64,000 bases of DNA. Source: Diphasiastrum complanatum (taxonomy: Eukaryota > Streptophyta > Lycopodiopsida > Lycopodiales > Lycopodiaceae). Position 1 is the first letter of the stretch; each line of letters starts with the position of its first letter. Below the pieces are notes generated by a model. It searched no databases. It was not told the origin of the DNA and worked only from the letters and a program-made list of their open reading frames with translations. The position numbers were made by a program, and so were the translations under genes. Shown piece by piece: positions 1 through 9,661 of the stretch. Location of the stretch: positions 39,798,527-39,862,526 of the forward strand of contig CM055104.1 of assembly GCA_029204225.1 (NCBI GenBank), read 5' to 3'.

Positions 1-1577
1 ATGCATCAAAACCCAAGAGTTTTTTGAATGTTCTTGGCACCCATAATCCATTATCATCTTTCTCGTTGAATAGAAGCATAGAGTCGATTGAGGAGCACGG
101 CTTCCTTAATGGCGCCATTCGTAATGTGCAGGCAAAAATTTAAAACATTGAACTATGAATCTGAAAATATGCATAGACAAAAAGCCATGAATCTGAAATG
201 TGTTGGCAAAAATTTAAAACACTGAACTATTTGGTGCTACAAATTAACTCTAGTTAATCCTGTTAACCTGTTAACCATGATTTGACAATGCATATACATT
301 AATGGTACATCAACTTTCTCATTTCTTCTCTAATGCAGACCTCGTTCTTTAGCATATCTCCTATTTTCAAGATGTTTGACATTGTGATTTGGTCGATCGA
401 AAGATTTAGTGACAGCCAAATCTTACTTTCAACTATAATGTTATGTCTGCACTTTGAAAGAGAAAACACACATGGTCTGACTTCGTACAAACTGATATTA
501 TGAACTCTTTGGAAGGCTAAAATTGGTCATTTGAAGTCGGTTACTTAGTACTGACTAGCCAACTTGGCAAACCTATAGCTTAGAGGCTACCTTAGTCTCC
601 TCACATTTGAGAAACTAAGTACCACTACGTAAATAAAAACATAAGCAATTCGTGACAACTAATCTATTTCGTGATCATTGCTTATTCATACAATAATCCA
701 TTTATCTCAAAATCTATACAGATCCACTTGATGGTTCAAAGGTCGGGGCACAGTACATGTTCATAGTTGACCTTAATTAGTTTTTCCTAAGTGATATTGG
801 AGATGGCTCTAATGAATTATCAGCTTTGATACCACTCTATGGGAAAACTTCTTAAACGAAGTCCCAACCAACATGAGAAAGACAATGAATACTATGAAGA
901 ACAGTGATAATTGTGTTAAATAGGATCGTGGATTACTTAGAGAACGGAGATTAGAGAACTGTTCAGTTTGCGTTGAATATGATTATCAGTATAGGAGTCT
1001 TAGACTACCATGAAGAGATATTGCAGAAACAATTAGGCATCTGTGACAGCCATGCAATTCTCTGATACTGATATTCTGATACAAAGAAATGTGAGTACAA
1101 TTAGGCATCAAAGACAACCATACATTTCTCAGTTATGATACTATTTCAAGGGAAGGGTGAGAATTAATGAACATTCAACCAAGAATGCAAAGAGATGGAA
1201 CAATAGCGATTCTGTATATTAAACTTGTCGTAACAACGATCAGATCACAATACAATTGATTTATAAGCGCGTGATCCTACTTATAGAAACAAAACAATAG
1301 CTATCGCTCTGAATATTTTATTGTTTTCTCTATAGTCACCAACTCTGAGAAGTCAACTGTTGTGAAGACCCATTTTTGTCATCTGATCTCTGATGGAATA
1401 TCTTCACGCATCCTCTTACATCATCTCACTTCTTCAGTCGCTCATTTACTTATAGCAGCTAGTAGATCTTGTGTTATTCTAATTTTACAATTACAAGATC
1501 GTTTAACAACTATTTATCTGACTAATCAGGACAATCGGTATTGGAACGGGAAGACGTAGACAGTCTGTACTTAGAAT
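1..1577. other. Intergenic, no gene seen; possible LTR-element edge
   Basis: No coding region is convincing here; the only open frames are short and unlike any family I know. At 821-834 the minus strand reads TGGTATCAAAGCTG, one base off the usual Copia primer-binding site, so an old minus-strand LTR element may have its 5' LTR beginning near 836 and its leader to the left. The flanking sequence gives no second LTR, gag or pol to confirm this. Confidence 0.4.
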
Positions 1578-2160
1578 CACAACAACACCCGTCATGATTT
1601 GCGACGTGAATCGCGAGCTTAATTTTTTTTTAATTCGTTGCGGACGTAGGAAAAACATGTCGCAATAAGGTCGTTGAATTCCAACGTCCGTAAAACACGT
1701 CACAATCCGACATACATAACTTGCCAGAATCCGGAACAATAGTCCCTGGTGGATGAGGATGAATCCAACGTGGACGTCGAATTGCGATGTCAGATTGCGA
1801 CGTTCGACCTGTACATCACAATCCGATGTCCAAAGACGTCGCTTATGATCCGACGTGGATGTCGGATTGCGACGTCAAAAATAGACGTCGGAATCCGACG
1901 TATGTAAATCCAGAATGATTCCCAAAAATGTCCGACGGATGTCCAAGACGTCCATTCGACGTCTATTTAAATGTCATATTTGGACATCTCAAATACGCAT
2001 CGAAATCCGACGTATGTTAACAAAATTATCAAAAAAAATATTCGTCCGAGCGCAGATAATAAAACGCAAAGAGGAACAAAGAGCTGTTGGCTTTACGAAC
2101 GGGGACTAAATAAAAAATTTGACGTGTGTCCGACGCATTTGGATGTCGGATTCCAACATC
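1578..2160. repeat. GACGT-rich sub-terminal repeat block of a probable CACTA element
   Basis: Short motifs built on TCCGACGT, GCGACGT and GACGTCGG recur many times in both orientations within about 580 bases of otherwise AT-rich DNA. Plant CACTA (En/Spm) transposons carry such short sub-terminal repeats, which bind their own transposition proteins, and CACTA transposase remnants lie 7 kb to the right on the far side of a young Copia insertion. The left edge may be near 1,578, where CACAACAACACCC resembles a decayed CACTACAACA terminus. No matching right terminus was found, so the assignment is an inference from motif density and context. Confidence 0.5.
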
Positions 2161-2675
2161 CCAAATTAGAAAAAATAAATAAAAAATACATAAAAAATAG
2201 CGCACGCATTTTTATCGGGCTGTTCTTGGAGTGGTGTTCTTGGAGAAGCGATGTTCATGAATTGTTTTTGAAACGATATTTTTGAGTTGCATTCAACATT
2301 TGGATCAAATAACAAGCTAAGCATGAGGTACTTTTCATTCTTAAATTATTTTTTATTCTATATTGTATTGCATTACTTCATGTGCATTATGAATGACAAT
2401 ACTTTATTGCATTGCTTTATGCACATCATAAATTTCATCTAGATTTCTATATATGATATTGATTCTTGTTTTAAAATCTGACATTGCACATGGTTTTGAA
2501 TTCTTAGTTGGTTATTATGTCAATCCACATCTCAAAATTCAACATTGCAATTTTTGAAAAAAGAACATTGCACATATAAAAGCAATGGCAATATAGCACG
2601 ATCATTTGCAATAATAAAAAATTTAATAATATCAATCAATTTATTACAAAATTGGTGCTTTAATTTTGCATGAGT
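2161..2675. other. AT-rich spacer between CACTA block and Copia
   Basis: No gene is seen. The stretch is AT-rich, has stops in all frames and probably belongs to the interior of the CACTA element into which the Copia inserted. Confidence 0.35.
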
Positions 2676-2680
2676 CTTTC

Positions 2681-3335
2681 TGTGAAAAATACAGATCCTA
2701 AGTGGATCTAAACTCCAAGATCATTGGCTTGAATGCTTGCACTCCAAACTACATAAGCTAGGAATTGGCAACACATTCTATGCTACCTAGAATGCAAAGA
2801 ACTTGATCAAAAAGCATTTATCACAAATGGAGACTTCCATAAACATCAAGTGCGGCCCAAAATAGCATTATACAGTCCATAATACATCAGCCTATCACTT
2901 TTGGAAAGCACCTAAGATCATACACAATAGCTTGAAGACAATACACACAACAATGCTCTCAATGGAGGAAGAAACAATGACAATGATCTATTGATCTCAA
3001 TGAAGCATACAAAAGGTTTCTCCAACCTGTTCTCCACGACTTCCCTACTATTTATGGATGAGGAAGATGACTCTCTCTCCTCTCTCTAGAAGGTACTTGA
3101 CCCTAGATATTCCCTATATAGGAAAAATAGCTAAAAATGGCTTATATGACCAAAATACATCAAAATGGTCTCATTTTGAAGGGTATGAAGTTTGACACTT
3201 CATCATACTGAAAAAATACAGTAAATAAAAACATTGTGGCCTGGTTCACACGTGCAAAACTCCAGAACCAAAACTATTTACAATTTTAGCCAATTTAGGT
3301 CTCAAACTAGCTAGGAAATGTTGACAATTTTCACA
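2681..3335 (-). repeat. 3' LTR of the young Copia element
   Basis: This 655-bp copy begins TGTGAAAAAT and ends ATTTTCACA on the plus strand. It matches the copy at 8,456-9,110 except at two sites, a G/A in the stretch before CTTCCATAAAC and a C/T in TGGTCTCATTTTG. It is the 3' LTR because the element reads on the minus strand and the polypurine tract sits at its right edge. Confidence 0.97.
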
Positions 3336-3345
3336 CTCCCTCTTC
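3336..3345 (-). promoter_or_regulatory. Polypurine tract
   Basis: On the minus strand this reads GAAGAGGGAG and lies directly against the 3' LTR, the position used to prime plus-strand DNA synthesis in LTR retrotransposons. Confidence 0.85.
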
Positions 3346-3404
3346 AACATTGGATGCTAGTTTCAACATAGTCTTTGAGCACATTCCAAGATTAGATCTA
3401 TGCA

Positions 3405-6400
3405 TTAATATAGGTCCTTTCCCAATGGTTTGGTGAAGATATCACCCACACACTCCTTTGAAGAGACATGTTGAAGCTCCACCTCTTTGGCAATGACTTG
3501 ATCTCTCACAAAATGGTGAGCAATCTCAATGTGCTTGCTCCTTGCATGAAAAACAGGATTGCTTGCCAAGCTTTGGGCTGAAAGGTTATCACAAAGTATG
3601 ATTGGAGTCTTCTCTGGTTCCAGCAAGTGAAGATCCAATAACATCCTCTTGATCCAAAGAATCTCCTTGGTGCATGTTGTTAATGCCTTGTACTCGGCTT
3701 CGGTGGAAGATAGAGAGGTAGTTGGTTGCTTCTTTGATAGCCATGAGACCACTCCATCTCCAAGATAGATTGCAAAGGCACTTGTTGACTTCCTATCCAT
3801 TTGATCACCTGCAAAATCTGAATCTGAAAATCTACAAAGGTTAGGTGTAGTACCTCCATACAAGATGCCAAAATCTCTAGATCCCGAGATGTATCTAAGT
3901 ACTCTCTTTCCTAGCTTCCAATGAGCCTCACTAGGATCTTGCATAAATTGACTTAGTTTACCAACCACAAAGCTTAGATCAGGTCTTGTGATGGTTAACC
4001 ATATAAGAGATCCTATTAGCTTTCTATAGAGAGTAATGTCCTTGAAGGATCTTTCATTACTTCTTGTAGTTAGCTTTACATTTGATTCCATAGGAGTAGA
4101 AACAACTTTACAATCTTCCATATGAAACCTTTTTAGAATAGAGTTAACATACTTTTCTTGACATATGAATGTAGATTTAGAAGTTCTAATAATCTCTATT
4201 CCTAAGATATAATGAAGTTTACCAAGATCTTGAATTTCAAACTCTCTTTTGAGTGCCATCTTGATTTCATCTATATCTAGATTGTTACCACCACTTAAGA
4301 TAATGTCATCAACATAGATCAAAAGTAAAGTGATATCATTTTCATTCAATCTAAAGTAGAGAGAATGATCATACTCACTCATAACAAAGTTTTGAGAAAG
4401 TAAGAAGGAATTGAGCTTAGCATACCAACTCCTTGGTGCTTGCTTTAGCCCATACAAACTCTTTTGGAGATAGCACACATGATTAGGCTCATCATGTGAA
4501 ACATAGCCCTCGGGTTGCTCCATGTAAATATCTTCTTCAAGATCACCATTCAAGAAGGCATTAGTAACATCCATTTGCCACACATCCCAATCATAAAGAG
4601 TTGCAAGAGAGATTAGGATTCGAATAGTTACCATCTTTGCCACGGGTGCAAAGGTCTCATCATAGTCAATACCATATTCTTGAGCATACCCCTTTGCCAC
4701 CAACCTTGCCTTGTACTTGTTGATTGATCCATCTTGATTTGTCTTGATCTTGAAGATCCACTTACAACCAATTGCCTTCTTGTCCTTTGGAAGCTTTACC
4801 AACCTCCATGTGTTGCTTTTGATGAGTGCTTGATGCTCATGATCCATGGCTTGGATCCATTCCTTCTTTTGAATTGCTTCACCTACACAAGTTGGTTCAT
4901 CAAAAGAGGTAAGAAAAGCAAAGTTAGAGTTGTCCACCACTTGCTTTCCTTTTTCATCATAGGTTAGCCTTGATGGCTTAGCCCTTTTCCTTTGAGTCTT
5001 CCTTGAAGTTTGCTTTGGAGTGGCATCTCCATCTTCATCCAAGACATCTTGCACATCATGATGATTAGTAGGCACATCAACATCAACATCAACAACATTG
5101 GAAACATTCTCTTCATGAAAGATGACATCCCTACTTATGACAACTTTCTTTGTAGAAGGAATGTACACTTTGTAAGCCTTGCTTACTTCACTATAGCCAA
5201 CAAACACACCCTTCTTTGATGAAGGATCTTCTTTAGTTCTATCATCAAGTGTGATATTGACAAAACATGTACATCCAAAGATCCTACAATGCTTGACACT
5301 CGGCCTTCTACCATAAAGAACCTCATGAGGAGTTTTACCATCCAAGGAAGCACTTGTCCATCTATTACATAGATAGTTAGCACATGCTAAAGCTTCCCCC
5401 CAAAAAGACTTAGCAAGATTAGCATGTAGTCTCATTGCCTTGGCACATTCACAAAGGGTTCTATTCTTCCTCTCGGCCACTCCATTCTGTTGTGGAGTCC
5501 TAGGACTAGACATCTCCCTCTTAATCCCATGTGCTATACAAAAGTCTTTGAACCTATTTGAGGTGTATTCCCCTCCATTATCAGATCTTAAGCATTTGAT
5601 CTTTGTATTGAATTGGTTTTCCATTTCATTCTTGAACTTGACAAATGCAGCAAACACTTCATCCTTACTTTTAAGAAGATAGATCCAAGTATACCTACTA
5701 AAGTCATCAATGAAAGTTGCATACATCTTTGCCCCACCATTGCTAGTTGTACTAGAAGAATGAATATCAGAATGCACAAGTTGAAAAGCTTCTTTAGATC
5801 TAGAAGTAGATCTAGAATAAGCAAGTCTATGAGATTTGGACAAGGCACAATGTTCACAAACACTATTGTTTGCAACAAGACTTTTAGGGAGACCAAGAAC
5901 AAGCTCTTTCTTTGCCATTACCTCCAAAGATTTGAAGTTGGGATGGCCCAACCTCTTGTGCCAAACTTCTTGGTTTGTCAATTGCTCCCTAGCCATACAT
6001 CCTTCATGATTAGAGATCACACATGCATCAAGCTTGAAAAGTTTACCATGCCTCCTACCTTGAGCAATCAAGGATCCACATTTACTTATCAAACATGCAT
6101 CTCCAATGAACTCCACATCAAGTCCTTTGTCAATCATTTGACTTACACTAAGCAAATTCTTAGTGATTGAAGGAATGTACAAAACATTTTCAAGATTTGC
6201 TTTCCTATTTGTTGAAAGGGAAATAGGAATAGTGCCTATGCCTTTGATGTCACATTGACCATCATTTGCAGTGTAGATGATGTTACCTTCTCCCTCATAA
6301 GACAATAAGGATGTAAAGTATTCCTTATGTCTTGTCATGTGAGATGAGGCTCCACTATCAATCCACCAAGGATCATTATCATCTATGTTGGCTAACAAAC

Positions 6401-7283
6401 TTGAAGTCATAACAAGTGATTCACATGTGTTATGTTCTTCCTCATCTATTGTAAGATTTCCTTGCCTCTCTCCTTGCTCTCTTTTCTTCTTATAACATTC
6501 ATTTGCAAAATGACCTTTTATCCCACAATAAAAGCACTTGAACTTTGACTTATTGTTCTTAGTAGAAGAGGAAGAGGAAGAGTGATCATCATGATCAAAG
6601 TTACCACCTTTGGACCATTTCCCTTTGCCTTTACCTTTGCCCTTGAATTTGCCTTTTGTGAAGAAAGCCTCTTCACCTCCACCTTGCAAGGATGCACCAT
6701 CAAGCTTTGATTGCAACCTATGTTCTTCAGCCAATAAGATTTCTTGCAAGTCAACCACACTTGGCAAGACTCTTTGAATGGCAAAACTTTGCACAAGGTT
6801 AGCATGTTCATTTAGCAAACCATTCAACATAACTTGGACTATTTCACCATCTTTTATGTTCTCATCAATGCATGCTAAATCATCACTTAGGGACTTAACT
6901 CTCAAGATAAATGCATGAGCACTTTCACCCTCTCTTTGCCTACTAGAAAATATTTGTCTCCTTAGGGTCAATACCCTAGATGTGGACTTTGATTCAAAGA
7001 GCTTCTTTAAGGCATTCCATGCCTCACTTGCACTTTGACACTTTCCAACTTCCTTGAGAAGTTCATTTGTAACATTCATTTTAATGATATGAAGAGCCCT
7101 TTTGGCCTTCTTATCAAACCTTTGTTGCTCTTGAAGTGTGAGAGGTCTCTCTTCAATTTCTGCAACTATGTCCATGAGTTCATTCAACTCAAGTAAGGAC
7201 TCCATCCTCACTTTCCAAGTAGAGTAGTTTGATGAACTCAACCTTTCACTAGACTCTAGCATGATCCCACCATTGGAAGCCAT
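3405..7283 (-). CDS. Copia Gag-Pol polyprotein, intact
   Basis: A 1,292-residue uninterrupted frame, full length for plant Copia. In order: gag (about 1-245), CCHC zinc knuckle C250-x2-C253-x4-H258-x4-C263, aspartic protease with DSGAS at 309-313, GAG-pre-integrase motif HKRLGH at 442-447, and an integrase core with D506, D568 and E604, the last two spaced exactly 35 residues apart as in D,D35E enzymes. The reverse transcriptase has KARLVAKGY near 858, QMDVTNAFLNG near 903 and the catalytic YVDD at 990-993. RNase H has D1156, E1195/E1197 and D1232. All expected catalytic residues are present, so the protein should be functional if transcribed. The start is the first Met after the leader and gives a normal Copia gag N-terminus. 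Expression would come from the LTR at 8,456-9,110. Confidence 0.97.
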   Translation of the reverse strand: MASNGGIMLESSERLSSSNYSTWKVRMESLLELNELMDIVAEIEERPLTLQEQQRFDKKAKRALHIIKMNVTNELLKEVGKCQSASEAWNALKKLFESKSTSRVLTLRRQIFSSRQREGESAHAFILRVKSLSDDLACIDENIKDGEIVQVMLNGLLNEHANLVQSFAIQRVLPSVVDLQEILLAEEHRLQSKLDGASLQGGGEEAFFTKGKFKGKGKGKGKWSKGGNFDHDDHSSSSSSTKNNKSKFKCFYCGIKGHFANECYKKKREQGERQGNLTIDEEEHNTCESLVMTSSLLANIDDNDPWWIDSGASSHMTRHKEYFTSLLSYEGEGNIIYTANDGQCDIKGIGTIPISLSTNRKANLENVLYIPSITKNLLSVSQMIDKGLDVEFIGDACLISKCGSLIAQGRRHGKLFKLDACVISNHEGCMAREQLTNQEVWHKRLGHPNFKSLEVMAKKELVLGLPKSLVANNSVCEHCALSKSHRLAYSRSTSRSKEAFQLVHSDIHSSSTTSNGGAKMYATFIDDFSRYTWIYLLKSKDEVFAAFVKFKNEMENQFNTKIKCLRSDNGGEYTSNRFKDFCIAHGIKREMSSPRTPQQNGVAERKNRTLCECAKAMRLHANLAKSFWGEALACANYLCNRWTSASLDGKTPHEVLYGRRPSVKHCRIFGCTCFVNITLDDRTKEDPSSKKGVFVGYSEVSKAYKVYIPSTKKVVISRDVIFHEENVSNVVDVDVDVPTNHHDVQDVLDEDGDATPKQTSRKTQRKRAKPSRLTYDEKGKQVVDNSNFAFLTSFDEPTCVGEAIQKKEWIQAMDHEHQALIKSNTWRLVKLPKDKKAIGCKWIFKIKTNQDGSINKYKARLVAKGYAQEYGIDYDETFAPVAKMVTIRILISLATLYDWDVWQMDVTNAFLNGDLEEDIYMEQPEGYVSHDEPNHVCYLQKSLYGLKQAPRSWYAKLNSFLLSQNFVMSEYDHSLYFRLNENDITLLLIYVDDIILSGGNNLDIDEIKMALKREFEIQDLGKLHYILGIEIIRTSKSTFICQEKYVNSILKRFHMEDCKVVSTPMESNVKLTTRSNERSFKDITLYRKLIGSLIWLTITRPDLSFVVGKLSQFMQDPSEAHWKLGKRVLRYISGSRDFGILYGGTTPNLCRFSDSDFAGDQMDRKSTSAFAIYLGDGVVSWLSKKQPTTSLSSTEAEYKALTTCTKEILWIKRMLLDLHLLEPEKTPIILCDNLSAQSLASNPVFHARSKHIEIAHHFVRDQVIAKEVELQHVSSKECVGDIFTKPLGKDLY

Positions 7284-8443
7284 GATTCTAATGTTTCTTC
7301 AACTTTTAGGTTCTGTCCTAAAGCACTTAGCACTCACTTTTCTCTCAACAAATGATAGATAAAGAGATCTATGAAGATTTAGGACCCTAAAACACTTCTA
7401 TCTTGAACCTAGATGGTTTCCAAGCATAGAAAGGAAGATTGAAACACATGCAACACTTTGCACACACTAAGAATGGATTACAAAATCAAACCAACCTGAA
7501 CACACTCTTGCTTAAGCTCTCAAACTTTCCAGCAAGTGACCAAATCAAGTTATGGTGTGAAGAGTTACTTGCATTCTTAGAAAATACCCAAAACTAGGAT
7601 GCCAAGATTACCTAGTAATGAACAAACTTGATCAACATATGATCAACACACTAAGATATTGATTCAACCTGTAAAACCACATGTAAACCACACTTCTAAA
7701 AGTTTATAAACTCCAGCAAGTGATAAATACAAGATTTAGAGGTGAATGAATGAGCACACTTAGTGAATCACAAGACTAGCTTCACTATCTTGTCAAATCT
7801 TGGTGTTTAGATGTAGATCTAAGATCACTTCACATGAGAATGTTCCTCAACCTGTTAAGAACCTGAAAACACACTTGCATAATGGTTAACACCTTCCAGC
7901 AAATGCTCCAATCAAATTACATAAGGAGAGTTACTTACATGCTCAACAAAGTACACCAAAATTTATGCCAAAATTGATGACAATCTTTACAATATGCTCT
8001 TCACAATGGAGCTTACAATATGTTCACCCAAAAAAGGGGATCTTTCATCCAAATGGGAGCTTTGCTCAGCCTTTAGGAGAATTACAACTCACTCAAAAGA
8101 GCATTTGTCATCCACTTAAGGAGAAGTTTCATCCACTTAAGGAGAGTGTTCATCCAAGAATGGAGATTGTCAACAATAGGATTGAAAAGAACATTGTTAG
8201 TATTGAATATGCACAAGCCTCACAATCACAAATGATTAGGTGTTATGATCTGATCCAAAATAGTTTCTTTTCAGCCTCTGATCTTCAATAGACCTGAAAT
8301 ATGCTTTTGATCCACAAGTTCAACTCACAAAACAAAGGTTAGTAAGATTTGATCAACAAAGCAATGCAAAATCATGCTAGAACTTGATCAAACATCCAAA
8401 TATCACCAAAAATGGAATACTTACTGTAAATAGAAGCCAACCA
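7284..8443 (-). other. Copia untranslated leader with degenerate internal repeats
   Basis: About 1.16 kb separates the primer-binding site from the polyprotein start, which is long. It holds three diverged copies of a unit of roughly 178 bp, recognisable by CAACCTG at 7,492, 7,665 and 7,848 followed about 40-50 bases later by CCAGCAA. A plus-strand open frame at 7,965-8,291 is inside the leader, looks like no known protein and is probably chance. Leader repeats could carry packaging or translation signals, but nothing here shows that. Confidence 0.6.
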
Positions 8444-8455
8444 GCTCTGATACCA
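8444..8455 (-). promoter_or_regulatory. Primer-binding site, initiator tRNA-Met type
   Basis: The minus strand reads TGGTATCAGAGC directly next to the 5' LTR. This is the standard plant Copia primer-binding site, complementary to the 3' end of initiator methionine tRNA. Confidence 0.95.
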
Positions 8456-9110
8456 TGTGAAAAATACAGATCCTAAGTGGATCTAAACTCCAAGATCATT
8501 GGCTTGAATGCTTGCACTCCAAACTACATAAGCTAGGAATTGGCAACACATTCTATGCTACCTAGAATGCAAAGAACTTGATCAAAAAGCATTTATCACA
8601 AATGGAAACTTCCATAAACATCAAGTGCGGCCCAAAATAGCATTATACAGTCCATAATACATCAGCCTATCACTTTTGGAAAGCACCTAAGATCATACAC
8701 AATAGCTTGAAGACAATACACACAACAATGCTCTCAATGGAGGAAGAAACAATGACAATGATCTATTGATCTCAATGAAGCATACAAAAGGTTTCTCCAA
8801 CCTGTTCTCCACGACTTCCCTACTATTTATGGATGAGGAAGATGACTCTCTCTCCTCTCTCTAGAAGGTACTTGACCCTAGATATTCCCTATATAGGAAA
8901 AATAGCTAAAAATGGCTTATATGACCAAAATACATCAAAATGGTCTTATTTTGAAGGGTATGAAGTTTGACACTTCATCATACTGAAAAAATACAGTAAA
9001 TAAAAACATTGTGGCCTGGTTCACACGTGCAAAACTCCAGAACCAAAACTATTTACAATTTTAGCCAATTTAGGTCTCAAACTAGCTAGGAAATGTTGAC
9101 AATTTTCACA
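8456..9110 (-). repeat. 5' LTR of the young Copia, with TATA-like box
   Basis: This 655-bp LTR would drive minus-strand transcription of the element. A TATA-like CCTATATAG lies at 8,889-8,897 on the minus strand, preceded upstream by AT-rich sequence and a CACGTG-like ACACGTGC. Two differences from the other LTR imply a recent insertion. Confidence 0.95.
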
Positions 9111-9115
9111 CTTTC

Positions 9116-9640
9116 TAGATCTAACATCAACTAAAAATCACATCAACTAAAACTTATAAACTTAATCTACTCGTCGTCGTCGTGATGTCCAATCTGCATG
9201 AACACAAACAAACAAACTACATTAATATTTAATGCTCGATTGTATTAAATTGAATAAAATTGATGTCGGAATACAAACCACATTAGTATGAATACAAAAA
9301 TTAGTACTTACATTTGGAGGATGACCCTCGCTCTTTAGTTTGTCGACTAATGTCTCCTACAAATTACCTAAAGGCAAAGTCGTACTCCTCCTTAGTTGGC
9401 AGACGTCCATAGTCTGCCAATTATCCATGCATTCAATTTAAGTTGAAATTAATTTAGGGCTACGTTGGAGCAGCTAGTCATAATGCATATTAAAAAATAA
9501 AAGCATATGAAATCAAAGATAAACTATAAGAGTAGTCTAGGTCCACTTACCATGCTTGCTTGCAATCTCGCCTTTCCGCTTGAGCCCAACCTAGGATTGC
9601 CTATCCCATGCATCCTAGCAAATATGTGTTATTTTAATAT
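9116..9640 (-). pseudogene. Antisense exons of a second CACTA gene (TnpA-like?), decayed
   Basis: On the minus strand three short coding-like blocks are bordered by good splice signals: one ending at a GTAAGT donor near 9,551, one encoding LPTKEEYDFAFR and ETLVDKLKSEGHPPN and ending at another GTAAGT near 9,311, and a last exon after an ATGCAG acceptor near 9,193 that ends IGHHDDDE and a TAG stop at 9,167-9,169. The final two exons join in frame. A TAA and a one-base slip between LPTKEEYDFAFR and ETLVDKL show decay. Its position between the sub-terminal block and the TNP2 exons, in opposite orientation, suggests the second gene of a CACTA element, but I cannot name the family with certainty. 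Confidence 0.4.
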
Positions 9641-9661
9641 TTTTATGTTTTAAACAACCTA

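Larger units (their letters stand above)
2676..9115 (-). mobile_element. Complete young Ty1/Copia LTR retrotransposon with target duplication
   Basis: The element runs 2,681-9,110 on the minus strand and is flanked by the 5-bp direct repeat CTTTC (2,676-2,680 and 9,111-9,115). Both LTRs are 655 bp, start TG and end CA, and differ at only two positions by my alignment. It has a primer-binding site, a polypurine tract, a leader of about 1.17 kb and one uninterrupted polyprotein in the order gag, protease, integrase, reverse transcriptase, RNase H, which is the Copia order. All hallmarks of autonomy are present. The host DNA it interrupted appears to be a CACTA transposon. Confidence 0.97.

Noticed and set aside
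5613-6170. 185-residue plus-strand frame inside the young Copia
   Set aside because: It is antisense to the intact polyprotein; a shadow of a conserved coding strand.
7965-8291. 108-residue plus-strand frame in the Copia leader
   Set aside because: It is antisense to the element, contains short repeats (CATCCACTTAAGGAGA), resembles no family and lies in untranslated leader.
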